Positions 1-6,459 are shown, numbered from the stretch's first letter. The stretch: DNA of 6,656 bases from Sulfurimonas sp. UBA6014 (GCA_002428085.1 DJAA01000034.1:12326-18981); one strand, 5' to 3'. Notes: generated by a model from the letters alone, not told the origin. A program made the numbers and translations.

Positions 1-1
1 A

Positions 2-1072
2 ATAAATTCAATATTATTCAAAAAAAATTATCTTCAATTTAAAAAAGATTTTGAAGGGGTTCAGGCGGAACTGATACGTTTTAAACTTGCTGATGATTTT
101 ATTTTGCATCTTCTTATGAATGAGCTTCATGTGCTTGGAATTGATCTCATTTTTCTCACAAAAGAGACCATTGAAACTAATGAAAAACTCATCTTTATCC
201 CTTTACAAAAAGAGTTAGAACCCATAGAGTGTGTGGTGAGTGATGAGAATATTGCTATTTTAAAGGGAAAAAAGGGTTTAGGCTATTTTTTTGCTGATGA
301 GCAAAGTGAGAGCATTTTGCCTCATGTAGGTGCTTTTTTCTCGGTCATAAAAGAGCGTTTATTGCAAGAAAAAACGGTTGTGGGTGTTAACTTAAGTAAA
401 GAGTACCATAACGATATTTTGATTTATTCTAAAAAATTTGGTACTATAGAGTACCTCTCTTTTACGTTTGCTTTTACCTCCATGAAAGCTGTGTTTGATG
501 CGATAAGTGCTACAAATGAAACTGGCGAAAAACTTGTGGAAAATTACAAAAATAAATACAGTGAACATTTTGACAAAATAAGCGCCATATATTTTGATGA
601 AAAAGAGTTCAATGTTCATAAACTTTGGGGGATAATCTCCATCATTTTAGGATTTTCAAAGAGCTCTAATCTTAGCGATGCCGCACAAATACTTGAAGAT
701 AATGCGACATTATTTTTAGGAGATAAAGGACCTAGAATCGATTATAAACTCAAAAAAGTTGATGCTAAAGTTTTTCTCGATCCACTTATGACCATTCGAA
801 CTGCTATGAGTTTTAGACTTGCCGATGTCGATACACTGAGTTTGAGTTATGGAGTGGTTGAGAGTTTTGCAGAGTTTATCTCCAGCCAGTTGGATGATAT
901 CAAAGAGGAGATGAAAAGCGACGTAGTGACCATGACAGGTTCGCTCTTGGGCAACAGACATCTCTTTAACAAACTAAACACTGAAATCTCGCTCAATCAT
1001 ACTCTCTACTTCAATAAAGAGATGCCAGTGGATGGGTCTAATATAGCATTTGGTGGATATGACTTGCTGTGA
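2..1072 (+). CDS. HypF-C/Kae1-like domain protein, probable HydE-type hydrogenase accessory factor (5' truncated by window edge)
   Basis: The reading frame is open from position 2 to the TGA at 1070-1072, giving 356 visible residues. A TTG at 104 could be taken as a start, but the frame continues upstream without a stop and no ribosome site precedes it, so the true start lies outside the window. The C-terminal part resembles the end of HypF. LWGIIS (about residues 208-213) aligns with HypF RMFDAVAS, TGSLLGN (312-318) with SGGVFQN, and PVDGSNIAFGG (342-352) with PINDGGIALGQ. The nucleotide-binding glycines are eroded, and no HHxxH metal site or DGTG motif is visible. The N-terminal part is not recognised. 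Helicobacter and Wolinella hydrogenase operons carry a HydE accessory protein of unclear biochemistry (unrelated to the radical-SAM HydE of FeFe enzymes); equating this gene with it is inference from memory. Its stop overlaps the hypF start, so the two are co-translated. A role in hydrogenase maturation is likely but unproven. Confidence 0.72.
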   Translation: MNSILFKKNYLQFKKDFEGVQAELIRFKLADDFILHLLMNELHVLGIDLIFLTKETIETNEKLIFIPLQKELEPIECVVSDENIAILKGKKGLGYFFADEQSESILPHVGAFFSVIKERLLQEKTVVGVNLSKEYHNDILIYSKKFGTIEYLSFTFAFTSMKAVFDAISATNETGEKLVENYKNKYSEHFDKISAIYFDEKEFNVHKLWGIISIILGFSKSSNLSDAAQILEDNATLFLGDKGPRIDYKLKKVDAKVFLDPLMTIRTAMSFRLADVDTLSLSYGVVESFAEFISSQLDDIKEEMKSDVVTMTGSLLGNRHLFNKLNTEISLNHTLYFNKEMPVDGSNIAFGGYDLL

Positions 1073-3285
1073 TACGAACGCAATATTTCGTAAAGGGACA
1101 AGTTCAAGGAGTTGGTTTTCGCCCCTTTGTTTACAGGTTAGCATGGGAAAATGGGCTAAGTGGCTTTGTAAAAAATGATGCGAGTGGAGTAGAGATAGAA
1201 GTAGAGGGGGATGAGGAAAATATCGCTCTCTTTGAAAAGCAACTCCATTTACAACTCCCTCCGCTTGCTAGGATAAACAGTATTGAAAAAACAAATATCA
1301 AACTTCTTCATGATAAGAGTTTTATAATTCTCCAAAGCTCACAAGCTCTACAAACATCAAAAACAGCGTTGATTTCACCTGATATTGCCACTTGTCAAGA
1401 GTGTTTAGATGAGATAAAAAACAGTGGTAAATACCAAGATTATTTTGCTACAAACTGCACAAACTGCGGACCAAGATACTCCATAGTTTTGACTGTTCCT
1501 TATGATAGAAAACAGACCTCTATGCGAAAGTTTATCATGTGTGCGTCATGCCAAGAGGAGTATACAAACCCACTTAAGAGACGATACCACGCCCAACCAA
1601 TCTCTTGTCATGAATGTGGACCAAAACTCTCAAGCACCATTTTAGAGGCTGCTGGGCATATTAAAGATGGCAAAATTGTAGCCATAAAAGGGATAGGGGG
1701 TTTTCATATCGTTTGCGATGCGACAAATGACGAAGCAGTTTTACACTTGCGAAAACATAAAAACAGACCCACAAAACCACTTGCAATTATGTGTAAAAAC
1801 AAAGAGCAGATAGAGTCCTTTGCAACGCTCAATGAAAAAGAAAAAGCGCTCTTGACATCAAAAGAGGCACCCATTGTTATTTTGAAAAAATCGTACAATC
1901 CACATATAAAAATCTCAAATTTTTTAGCGCCACATATAGATAGAATCGGGTGCTTCTTGCCTTACACTCCGCTGCATCATCTTTTATTTGAGCATCTTCA
2001 AATGCCTCTCGTTGCTACAAGTGCAAACCTTGCAAGTGAGCCTATCATCACCAACAAAGAAGAGATTTTAAAAAAGCTTCCCTTTGTGGAATTTATTTTG
2101 GACTATGACAGAGAGATACTCAACGGAGTCGATGACTCTTTGGTGCAAGTCGTTTTTGGAAAAATGCAGACGCTTCGTCTTGCTCGCGGTTACGCTCCAA
2201 AGGTTATAAAACTCCCTTTTAAGAGTGAGAAAAAAATACTTGCCGTTGGAGCAAATGCGAAAAATTCTCTAGCCTTTGTCATAGAAGATAACATTATCTT
2301 ATCGCCACATATTGGAGATTTGGACTCTTTAGAAGCTTTTGATTTTTTTACAAGAACCATCGAGACTTTTCAAAGATTTTATGACTTTGAGCCTGATATT
2401 ATTGTTCATGATAAGCATCCCTCTTACATGAGCACGTTGTGGGCAAAAAAGCAAAACACTCCTCTGCAAGAAGTCGGACATCATCTAGCGCACATTTATG
2501 CCTGCAAGGCGGAGTTTGGTTTGCAAGGTGATTATCTAGGTTTTAGTTTTGACGGCACAGGCTATGGGGATGACAAGGTGAATGGCGAAGCCAGAGAAGG
2601 TGCCCTGGGGTACGCAACTCTTTGGGGCGGAGAAGTTTTTGTCGGTGATACGCGCAAATATACCTTTAAACCCATAAAACTCCTAGGCGGCGAAAAGGCG
2701 ATAAAAGAGCCAAGACGTGTTGCTCTGAGCATGCTTTTTGACACCTACACTTTGGAAGAAGTTTTAGCCTTAGATTTGGCATGTGTTAAAGAGTTTACAG
2801 ATGCACAGATAAAAATACTCCACCAAAGCTACGCAAAAAATCTCAATGCACCGCTGAGCTCTTCTGTTGGGCGAATGTTTGACGCAGTTGCCAGTTTTGC
2901 CTCTTTGCTTCAAACCCAAAGTTACGAGGGCGAAGCAGGGCTTATCTGTGAGCAAAACTATAATCCGCAAATCAGCGAGGCTTTTCATTACACCATCAAA
3001 AATGGAGTTATCGCCATAGAGTTTGATTTTTTTGATGAGGACATTGTCTCATATTTTATGAACACTCTTGTGAAAATCGTCATCGATATTGCAAAAAAAG
3101 AAAAACGAGAGGTCATTATAAGCGGCGGAGTTTTTCAAAATAAAACACTCTTAGAACTCTTGGCATGCAAACTTGAAAAAGAAAAAATCACCTACTTTCA
3201 TCAGCAAACAACCCCCATAAACGACGGCGGCATAGCATTAGGGCAGGCGTATTACTGTTGTCTAAAAACTAGACTTTTGGTCTAA
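1069..3285 (+). CDS. hypF: Carbamoyltransferase HypF, [NiFe]-hydrogenase maturation
   Basis: This cytoplasmic enzyme uses carbamoyl phosphate and ATP to carbamoylate the C-terminal cysteine of HypE, the first step in making the cyanide ligands of the NiFe active site. At 738 residues it is close to the usual ~750. All four domains are visible. The acylphosphatase domain (1-90) has GVGFRPF with R18 and N36. The zinc domain has four CxxC pairs at C109/C112, C130/C133, C158/C161 and C180/C183, with YHAQPISC before the last pair. The YrdC domain (about 190-380) has KPLAIM, TSAN (317-320) and RLARGYAP. The Kae1-like domain has HHLAH (471-475), FDGTGYG (494-500), SGGVFQN (685-691) and NDGG (718-721). 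No key residue is missing, so it should be active. The GTG start at 1069 overlaps the upstream stop (GTGA) and gives the canonical N-terminus, which points to translational coupling. It ends 2 bp from a convergent gene. Confidence 0.97.
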   Translation: MIRTQYFVKGQVQGVGFRPFVYRLAWENGLSGFVKNDASGVEIEVEGDEENIALFEKQLHLQLPPLARINSIEKTNIKLLHDKSFIILQSSQALQTSKTALISPDIATCQECLDEIKNSGKYQDYFATNCTNCGPRYSIVLTVPYDRKQTSMRKFIMCASCQEEYTNPLKRRYHAQPISCHECGPKLSSTILEAAGHIKDGKIVAIKGIGGFHIVCDATNDEAVLHLRKHKNRPTKPLAIMCKNKEQIESFATLNEKEKALLTSKEAPIVILKKSYNPHIKISNFLAPHIDRIGCFLPYTPLHHLLFEHLQMPLVATSANLASEPIITNKEEILKKLPFVEFILDYDREILNGVDDSLVQVVFGKMQTLRLARGYAPKVIKLPFKSEKKILAVGANAKNSLAFVIEDNIILSPHIGDLDSLEAFDFFTRTIETFQRFYDFEPDIIVHDKHPSYMSTLWAKKQNTPLQEVGHHLAHIYACKAEFGLQGDYLGFSFDGTGYGDDKVNGEAREGALGYATLWGGEVFVGDTRKYTFKPIKLLGGEKAIKEPRRVALSMLFDTYTLEEVLALDLACVKEFTDAQIKILHQSYAKNLNAPLSSSVGRMFDAVASFASLLQTQSYEGEAGLICEQNYNPQISEAFHYTIKNGVIAIEFDFFDEDIVSYFMNTLVKIVIDIAKKEKREVIISGGVFQNKTLLELLACKLEKEKITYFHQQTTPINDGGIALGQAYYCCLKTRLLV

Positions 3286-3289
3286 GTTT
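3266..3289. terminator. Weak hairpin at the hypF / response regulator convergent junction
   Basis: TAGAC (3270-3274) pairs with GTCTA (3280-3284) around a five-base loop. The stem extends as AAAC (3266-3269) with GTTT (3286-3289) across one bulged A. The hairpin covers the hypF stop codon and reaches the stop codon of the opposing gene. Read on the minus strand it is followed by a short T run, so it could weakly terminate the regulator transcript; on the plus strand no T tract follows. The stem is GC-poor, so terminator function is uncertain. Confidence 0.3.
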
Positions 3290-4982
3290 AGCAATCCCAA
3301 AAAACTTTATCATAGATATTTTTTTCATTAAGAGGACTCAATATGATGTTATATTTTGATTTGTCTTTGTCATGATGTAAGATTTCTACTTGATCTAAAG
3401 AGGTGAGGATGTACAATTTATTGTTTTCTATGAGGGTGTCGATACTTTTAAAATGTTTTCTAAGCGTATGTAAGAGTTGGAGTCCATTGTTAAAAATAGT
3501 GTCTGTAAAGCCTAAATCAATGATAAATTTATCTACTTCTCTATGTTTGAGATTGCTGCTTAATAAAGCGTATTTTGAAAAGACAACTATTTCCCAAGAG
3601 GGGAGATTCTTCAAGAGTATATCTTGAAATAGTTTAGAGGTATCGATTTGTTTTGTGAGAACATACACTGTTTCTTTGTCGTATATTTTATATTTTTTCT
3701 TCTCAGTCGCATCTAAGAGATCAAAATGTGCCAAAAGATTGTGTGTGTTTGGTGTTGTGTTTTGTATTCTTTGTTTTATGTATGTTTTTAATGGAAGGGA
3801 TTTTTTTATGCTGCCCCATAGTGCAGTATTTATCTCATGCACATACCGTGGTATAACCTGCCTCTCTAAAGCATTGATAAACATTTTAAAATATTGCGTT
3901 AAGGTAAGAACTGTCTCTTTATAATTGCTTGCGTTTTTGTCTAAAAATGGGCAGACTTCAAGTGTCTCAGACGTATCTAAGAGGGTCAAAAGTAAGTCTC
4001 TTGTAGCATTGATTTCGTTGAGATATGATAAAACTAGCTGGACATAGGTAAGTTCTAAATTGCCAGCTACTGTATGAAGTTTTTCTATGAAGGCTGGCAT
4101 GTAGGGTATAAAATCATCATATGGAAGGGACTGCTTGCTTTTTGGCTTATTGTAGACATTTGAAATAAGCCGATGGATTGGCTGTAAAATAGCTAATCGT
4201 AACTCTTCTTTCGTAGAATCATGCCTGAGAGAAGCCCCCGCTTCAGAGAGAATACTTTTGAAAGTTTCTAAAAGATTTAAGTCTGAATTTTTGACAGGAT
4301 TGTTCCATGAGCGGTATATATCTTCTAAAAGGTTTCTATCTAAAACATGCTCTGCAACTTCTTGTGAACTATAGCTTTCTACAATAGCATGCAGTAACAT
4401 AAGAAGTTCATCGTGGTCAATCTCGTCAAAGTGGTCAAACTCCATACTGAGAATTTTTTCAAATACAGTCTCTTTGAGTATAAGATTTTGTTTTAAGCAG
4501 TATGTTTCAGCCCATATTTTAATATGTCGCATTTGTTTTTTATGGGTAAGTTTTATTTTCTTTTTTTGCTCATTTTTTTTAAAATGGAGCAACTCTAGTT
4601 CGTTGTATCCTTGAGAAAAAGTATCATTATTGAAAGGTTTATAAATAATCCCTTTGATGTTCTCTTTGATGATAGGTTTAAGATGGCCTGCACTATTTTG
4701 AGTGGTGATGAAAATAATCTCTAATAAATTTATTTTACCGATATCAATGAGTATCTCAACTAACTCATCTCCGCTTAAATTTGGCATCATAACATCAGAA
4801 AATATCAAAGTGATTTCTGGATGTTTACTTAAAGTTTCAAATGCTTCCATTCCATCATGAGCGATGAAAATATTATTTTCACTAAAAAAATGATTTTTTA
4901 TATTGTTTGACAAAAGAGCTTTTTTAATCATTTTTGTGATAAGTTTACTGTCGTCTATCACTAAAACATTTGTTGGATTCAT
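3288..4982 (-). CDS. Response regulator with N-terminal receiver domain and unrecognised output region
   Basis: Residues 1-120 form a canonical two-component receiver domain: acidic pocket D10-D11 in VLVIDDSK, phosphoacceptor D63 in FSDVMMPNLSG, the threonine switch at T93/T94, and K115 in IYKPFNND. It should be phosphorylated by a histidine kinase that is not encoded here. The remaining ~440 residues contain no DNA-binding, GGDEF, EAL, HD-GYP or kinase motif that I recognise. A charged, lysine-rich linker (about 134-150) leads to a long, apparently helical middle. The last ~100 residues (about 463-564) look like an alpha/beta fold resembling a second, degenerate receiver. The ATG at 4982 has an AGGA site six bases upstream. 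The gene lies 107 bp downstream of the transposase-like gene on the same strand and converges on hypF with a 2-bp gap. A role in hydrogen or nickel sensing is only suggested by position. Confidence 0.85.
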   Translation of the reverse strand: MNPTNVLVIDDSKLITKMIKKALLSNNIKNHFFSENNIFIAHDGMEAFETLSKHPEITLIFSDVMMPNLSGDELVEILIDIGKINLLEIIFITTQNSAGHLKPIIKENIKGIIYKPFNNDTFSQGYNELELLHFKKNEQKKKIKLTHKKQMRHIKIWAETYCLKQNLILKETVFEKILSMEFDHFDEIDHDELLMLLHAIVESYSSQEVAEHVLDRNLLEDIYRSWNNPVKNSDLNLLETFKSILSEAGASLRHDSTKEELRLAILQPIHRLISNVYNKPKSKQSLPYDDFIPYMPAFIEKLHTVAGNLELTYVQLVLSYLNEINATRDLLLTLLDTSETLEVCPFLDKNASNYKETVLTLTQYFKMFINALERQVIPRYVHEINTALWGSIKKSLPLKTYIKQRIQNTTPNTHNLLAHFDLLDATEKKKYKIYDKETVYVLTKQIDTSKLFQDILLKNLPSWEIVVFSKYALLSSNLKHREVDKFIIDLGFTDTIFNNGLQLLHTLRKHFKSIDTLIENNKLYILTSLDQVEILHHDKDKSKYNIILSPLNEKNIYDKVFWDC

Positions 4983-4988
4983 TCATAA

Positions 4989-4992
4989 TCCT
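4989..4992 (-). promoter_or_regulatory. Ribosome binding site of the response regulator gene
   Basis: Read on the minus strand, AGGA stands six bases before the ATG at 4982. It supports this ATG over the out-of-frame ATG a few bases upstream. Confidence 0.6.
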
Positions 4993-5014
4993 GTTAATTT
5001 TAAACTGTTCATAA

Positions 5015-5032
5015 ATAACGTGGATATGTTAT
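5015..5032. repeat. Short inverted repeat upstream of the response regulator gene
   Basis: ATAAC (5015-5019) and GTTAT (5028-5032) are inverted with an eight-base spacer, 33 bp before the regulator start codon. This is where a dimeric repressor or activator could sit, but a five-base arm in AT-rich DNA is weak evidence. Confidence 0.25.
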
Positions 5033-5044
5033 CGTAATTTTACA

Positions 5045-5056
5045 AAACTGCAGTTT
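5045..5056. repeat. Perfect 12-bp palindrome AAACTGCAGTTT
   Basis: An exact palindrome in the gap between the two minus-strand genes, about 63 bp upstream of the response regulator start codon. A palindrome with no loop suits a dimeric DNA-binding protein better than an RNA hairpin. It is separated by two bases from a second perfect 12-bp palindrome. Operator function is inferred. Confidence 0.45.
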
Positions 5057-5073
5057 CTAAAAGTACTTTTTGG
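5052..5073 (+). repeat. Left arm of an imperfect inverted repeat flanking the transposase-like gene
   Basis: Compared with the reverse complement of 5791-5810, this 22-base arm matches in about 16 of 22 columns with one two-base gap. It shares an exact outer AGTTTCT and an inner CTTTT..GG. The arms would bound an element of about 759 bp, in the size range of small IS1595/IS1016-type insertion sequences. No target-site duplication is apparent outside the arms, so this may be a decayed end or a coincidence of AT-rich sequence. Confidence 0.35.
5059..5070. repeat. Perfect 12-bp palindrome AAAAGTACTTTT
   Basis: The second exact palindrome in the gap, with its centre 14 bp from that of the first. 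It lies inside the left arm of the imperfect inverted repeat that flanks the transposase-like gene, so it may be part of an old element end rather than an operator. Confidence 0.45.
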
Positions 5074-5089
5074 TTAAACGATACCAAGT

Positions 5090-5794
5090 TTACCCAGTTA
5101 ATAACTGATGGTGCTGCATGATTTGGGTTAAAAGTTTGTGCTGTTGGCTTTTTGTGTAGTTAAATTTAAACTCAATCTCTTTCAAATAATAAAAAAAGTT
5201 TTCACTGCTTACACCTTTGTATTTTAAAATTGCATCTTCAAAAAAAAGCCAAAACTGTGTTATGAGATTGTCTCTTTTTTTGGTTTTAGAGATTTTGTTG
5301 TGAATCATAAATTTTGAGAACTCTTTGAAGTGAGCCTCTTGCGTACGCTCATCTAAAAACTGATTTTTGTATCTGTTGAGGTTTGGTAAGAGGAGGTTGT
5401 ATATTTTGTTTTCGTAATGAAAGCTTAGAAAATTTTGTCCATCAAAAATATTTTGTTTTACTTTTTGCTTACTTTTTTCAAGGTATATATACTCATCATA
5501 TTCTAGAACAGTTTTATCTTTATACCCATTTTCTAAAAAGTTTGCGATGAGAGAGCGAAAAAGAGAGTATCTCTTTTTGACAGTCAAATAATGAAGAGCG
5601 AATTTTTTACTTGCTTCATTTGCTGTGTTATTTTCGCAAAAACACTCTATGAGCTGTAAATCCTTTTTTATCTTTTTGGGAGAGAACTTTCTTTGGCATT
5701 TTGCACACTTCATCTGACCCGATTTTAGTTCGTAAAGCTTGCTGTGTTGACAGTAGATACATTCCATGAAATATTCTATCATATTTGGTGCCAA
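5090..5794 (-). CDS. Zinc-ribbon, IS1595/ISXO2-like transposase-related protein, probably catalytically inactive
   Basis: The N-terminus is a zinc ribbon (C12/C15 and C30/C33), followed by a helix-turn-helix-like stretch (about 45-85, with NEASKKF and TVKKRYSLFR). This is the layout of IS1595-family transposases. The C-terminus keeps the family signature: NLITQFW (176-182), YKGVSSENFFYYL (192-204) and EIEFKFNY (206-213). LEYDEYIY (97-104) matches the VDETY segment with the first catalytic Asp, D100. The middle is short. The place expected for the second Asp (near 138-140) reads NLNRY, and the glutamate of the usual NxIExFW is threonine (T179), although N176 remains. Transposition therefore looks unlikely, and a retained DNA-binding role is possible. 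The start is uncertain: the longest frame uses TTG at 5794, but ATG at 5782 or at 5767, just before the first CxxC, is more plausible. No clear Shine-Dalgarno sequence precedes any of them. It is divergent from hupE. Confidence 0.72.
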   Translation of the reverse strand: MAPNMIEYFMECIYCQHSKLYELKSGQMKCAKCQRKFSPKKIKKDLQLIECFCENNTANEASKKFALHYLTVKKRYSLFRSLIANFLENGYKDKTVLEYDEYIYLEKSKQKVKQNIFDGQNFLSFHYENKIYNLLLPNLNRYKNQFLDERTQEAHFKEFSKFMIHNKISKTKKRDNLITQFWLFFEDAILKYKGVSSENFFYYLKEIEFKFNYTKSQQHKLLTQIMQHHQLLTG

Positions 5795-5810
5795 AAGTAA
5801 CTAAGAAACT
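5791..5810 (-). repeat. Right arm of an imperfect inverted repeat flanking the transposase-like gene
   Basis: This is the partner of the arm at 5052-5073, with the exact outer heptamer AGAAACT at 5804-5810. It overlaps the furthest-upstream possible start (TTG) of the transposase-like gene. This favours one of the internal ATG starts if the repeat is a true element end. Confidence 0.35.
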
Positions 5811-5830
5811 AGAAAATTAATGTTATTTTT

Positions 5831-5848
5831 ACTATAAAGATATAGAAT
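5831..5848 (+). promoter_or_regulatory. Candidate promoter of hupE
   Basis: Two overlapping -10-like hexamers, TATAAA (5833-5838) and TAGAAT (5843-5848), sit downstream of a T-rich stretch and 35-50 bp before the hupE start codon. No convincing -35 box is visible, which is normal for sigma-70 promoters in Campylobacterota. The divergent gap of about 90-115 bp must also hold the promoter of the minus-strand pair. Confidence 0.3.
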
Positions 5849-5882
5849 ATGAACTACTAAAATACAAATCAAGGAATGAGTC

Positions 5883-6410
5883 ATGAAAATGTTACTTTTA
5901 CTTTTATCGTTATCGGCGTTGGCTTTTGGGCACACTACTACTTTAGAGAGTGGCGGATTTGGAAGTGGATTTTTACATCCTTTAAGCGGACTAGATCATA
6001 TATTGGCAATGGTTGGTGTAGGGATGATCGCATTTCTTTCTTCTAAAAAAGGGTACTCTCTTTTGATGGCTTTTATGGGTGCCATGATGGCAGCAGCTAT
6101 TTTTGGCTTTATGGGCGTTGAGATGGTATTTGTAGAAGAGGGCATTTTACTCTCTATCGCTGTTGTTTTTGCATTGATGGGTTATGCAAAAAAGATTTCA
6201 CTCACTGCTATTATTGCAATTATCGCTTTTTTTGGAATGTTTCACGGGTTTGCTCATGGGGCAGAATTTCAAGGTGGAAATTTTGTAACATATATGGCAG
6301 GATTTAGTAGTGCTACTCTTATGCTTCACCTTAGTGGAATTGCGTTGGCGTACGGATACACTCGTACTCTTGAAAAACGTTCACAAATCGCAGTAAGAGA
6401 AATAGCATAA
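5883..6410 (+). CDS. hupE: HupE/UreJ-family nickel permease
   Basis: This inner-membrane protein imports Ni2+ for hydrogenase assembly. Residues 1-16 are a signal peptide ending in ALAFG, so processing would expose His17 as the new N-terminus, a known trait of the family. The signature HPLSGLDHILAMVGVG (32-47) and FHGFAHGAE (120-128) supply conserved His/Asp/Glu metal ligands, with a further His at 149. Hydrophobic helices lie at about 36-53, 57-79, 84-101, 106-125 and 134-158. At 175 residues it is slightly shorter than the usual ~190-200 and ends in a charged tail, without an obvious final helix. AAGGA at 5871-5875, seven bases before the ATG, supports the start. The gene is followed by a strong hairpin and then by hypB, so nickel uptake and nickel insertion are encoded side by side. 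Confidence 0.93.
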   Translation: MKMLLLLLSLSALAFGHTTTLESGGFGSGFLHPLSGLDHILAMVGVGMIAFLSSKKGYSLLMAFMGAMMAAAIFGFMGVEMVFVEEGILLSIAVVFALMGYAKKISLTAIIAIIAFFGMFHGFAHGAEFQGGNFVTYMAGFSSATLMLHLSGIALAYGYTRTLEKRSQIAVREIA

Positions 6411-6427
6411 TTTAAAAATTGACAGAT

Positions 6428-6459
6428 TAAAGGAAGAGATAGAGAATTCTCTTCCTTTA
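6428..6459 (+). terminator. Hairpin terminator or processing site after hupE
   Basis: An 11-bp perfect stem pairs 6428-6438 (TAAAGGAAGAG) with 6449-6459 (CTCTTCCTTTA) around a ten-base loop, 17 bp after the hupE stop. No long T run follows, so it may be a weak terminator, an mRNA 3'-end stabiliser or partial attenuation between hupE and hypB. Confidence 0.55.

Noticed and set aside
104..109. TTG at 104 as the start of the first gene
   Set aside because: The same frame is open back to position 2 with plausible coding sequence (including FKKDFEGVQAELIRFKLADD) and no ribosome site stands before the TTG, so the gene is cut by the window edge.
392..961. Minus-strand open frames at 392-619 and 716-961
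   Set aside because: They lie wholly within the strongly supported plus-strand accessory gene, have no ribosome site and show no family features.
1704..2988. Minus-strand open frames inside hypF (1704-1898, 2562-2744, 2770-2988)
   Set aside because: They are shadows of hypF, whose motifs are intact throughout.
3403..3924. Plus-strand open frames at 3403-3627 and 3655-3924
   Set aside because: They are antisense to the response regulator gene, with no ribosome site or recognisable domain; hydrophobic runs come from the antisense reading of Lys/Asn-rich codons.
5774..5791. Sigma-54-like TGGCAC on the minus strand near the start of the transposase-like gene
   Set aside because: The -24 element looks right, but the -12 element is poor (ATGA instead of TTGC), and it would lie within or too close to the coding start.
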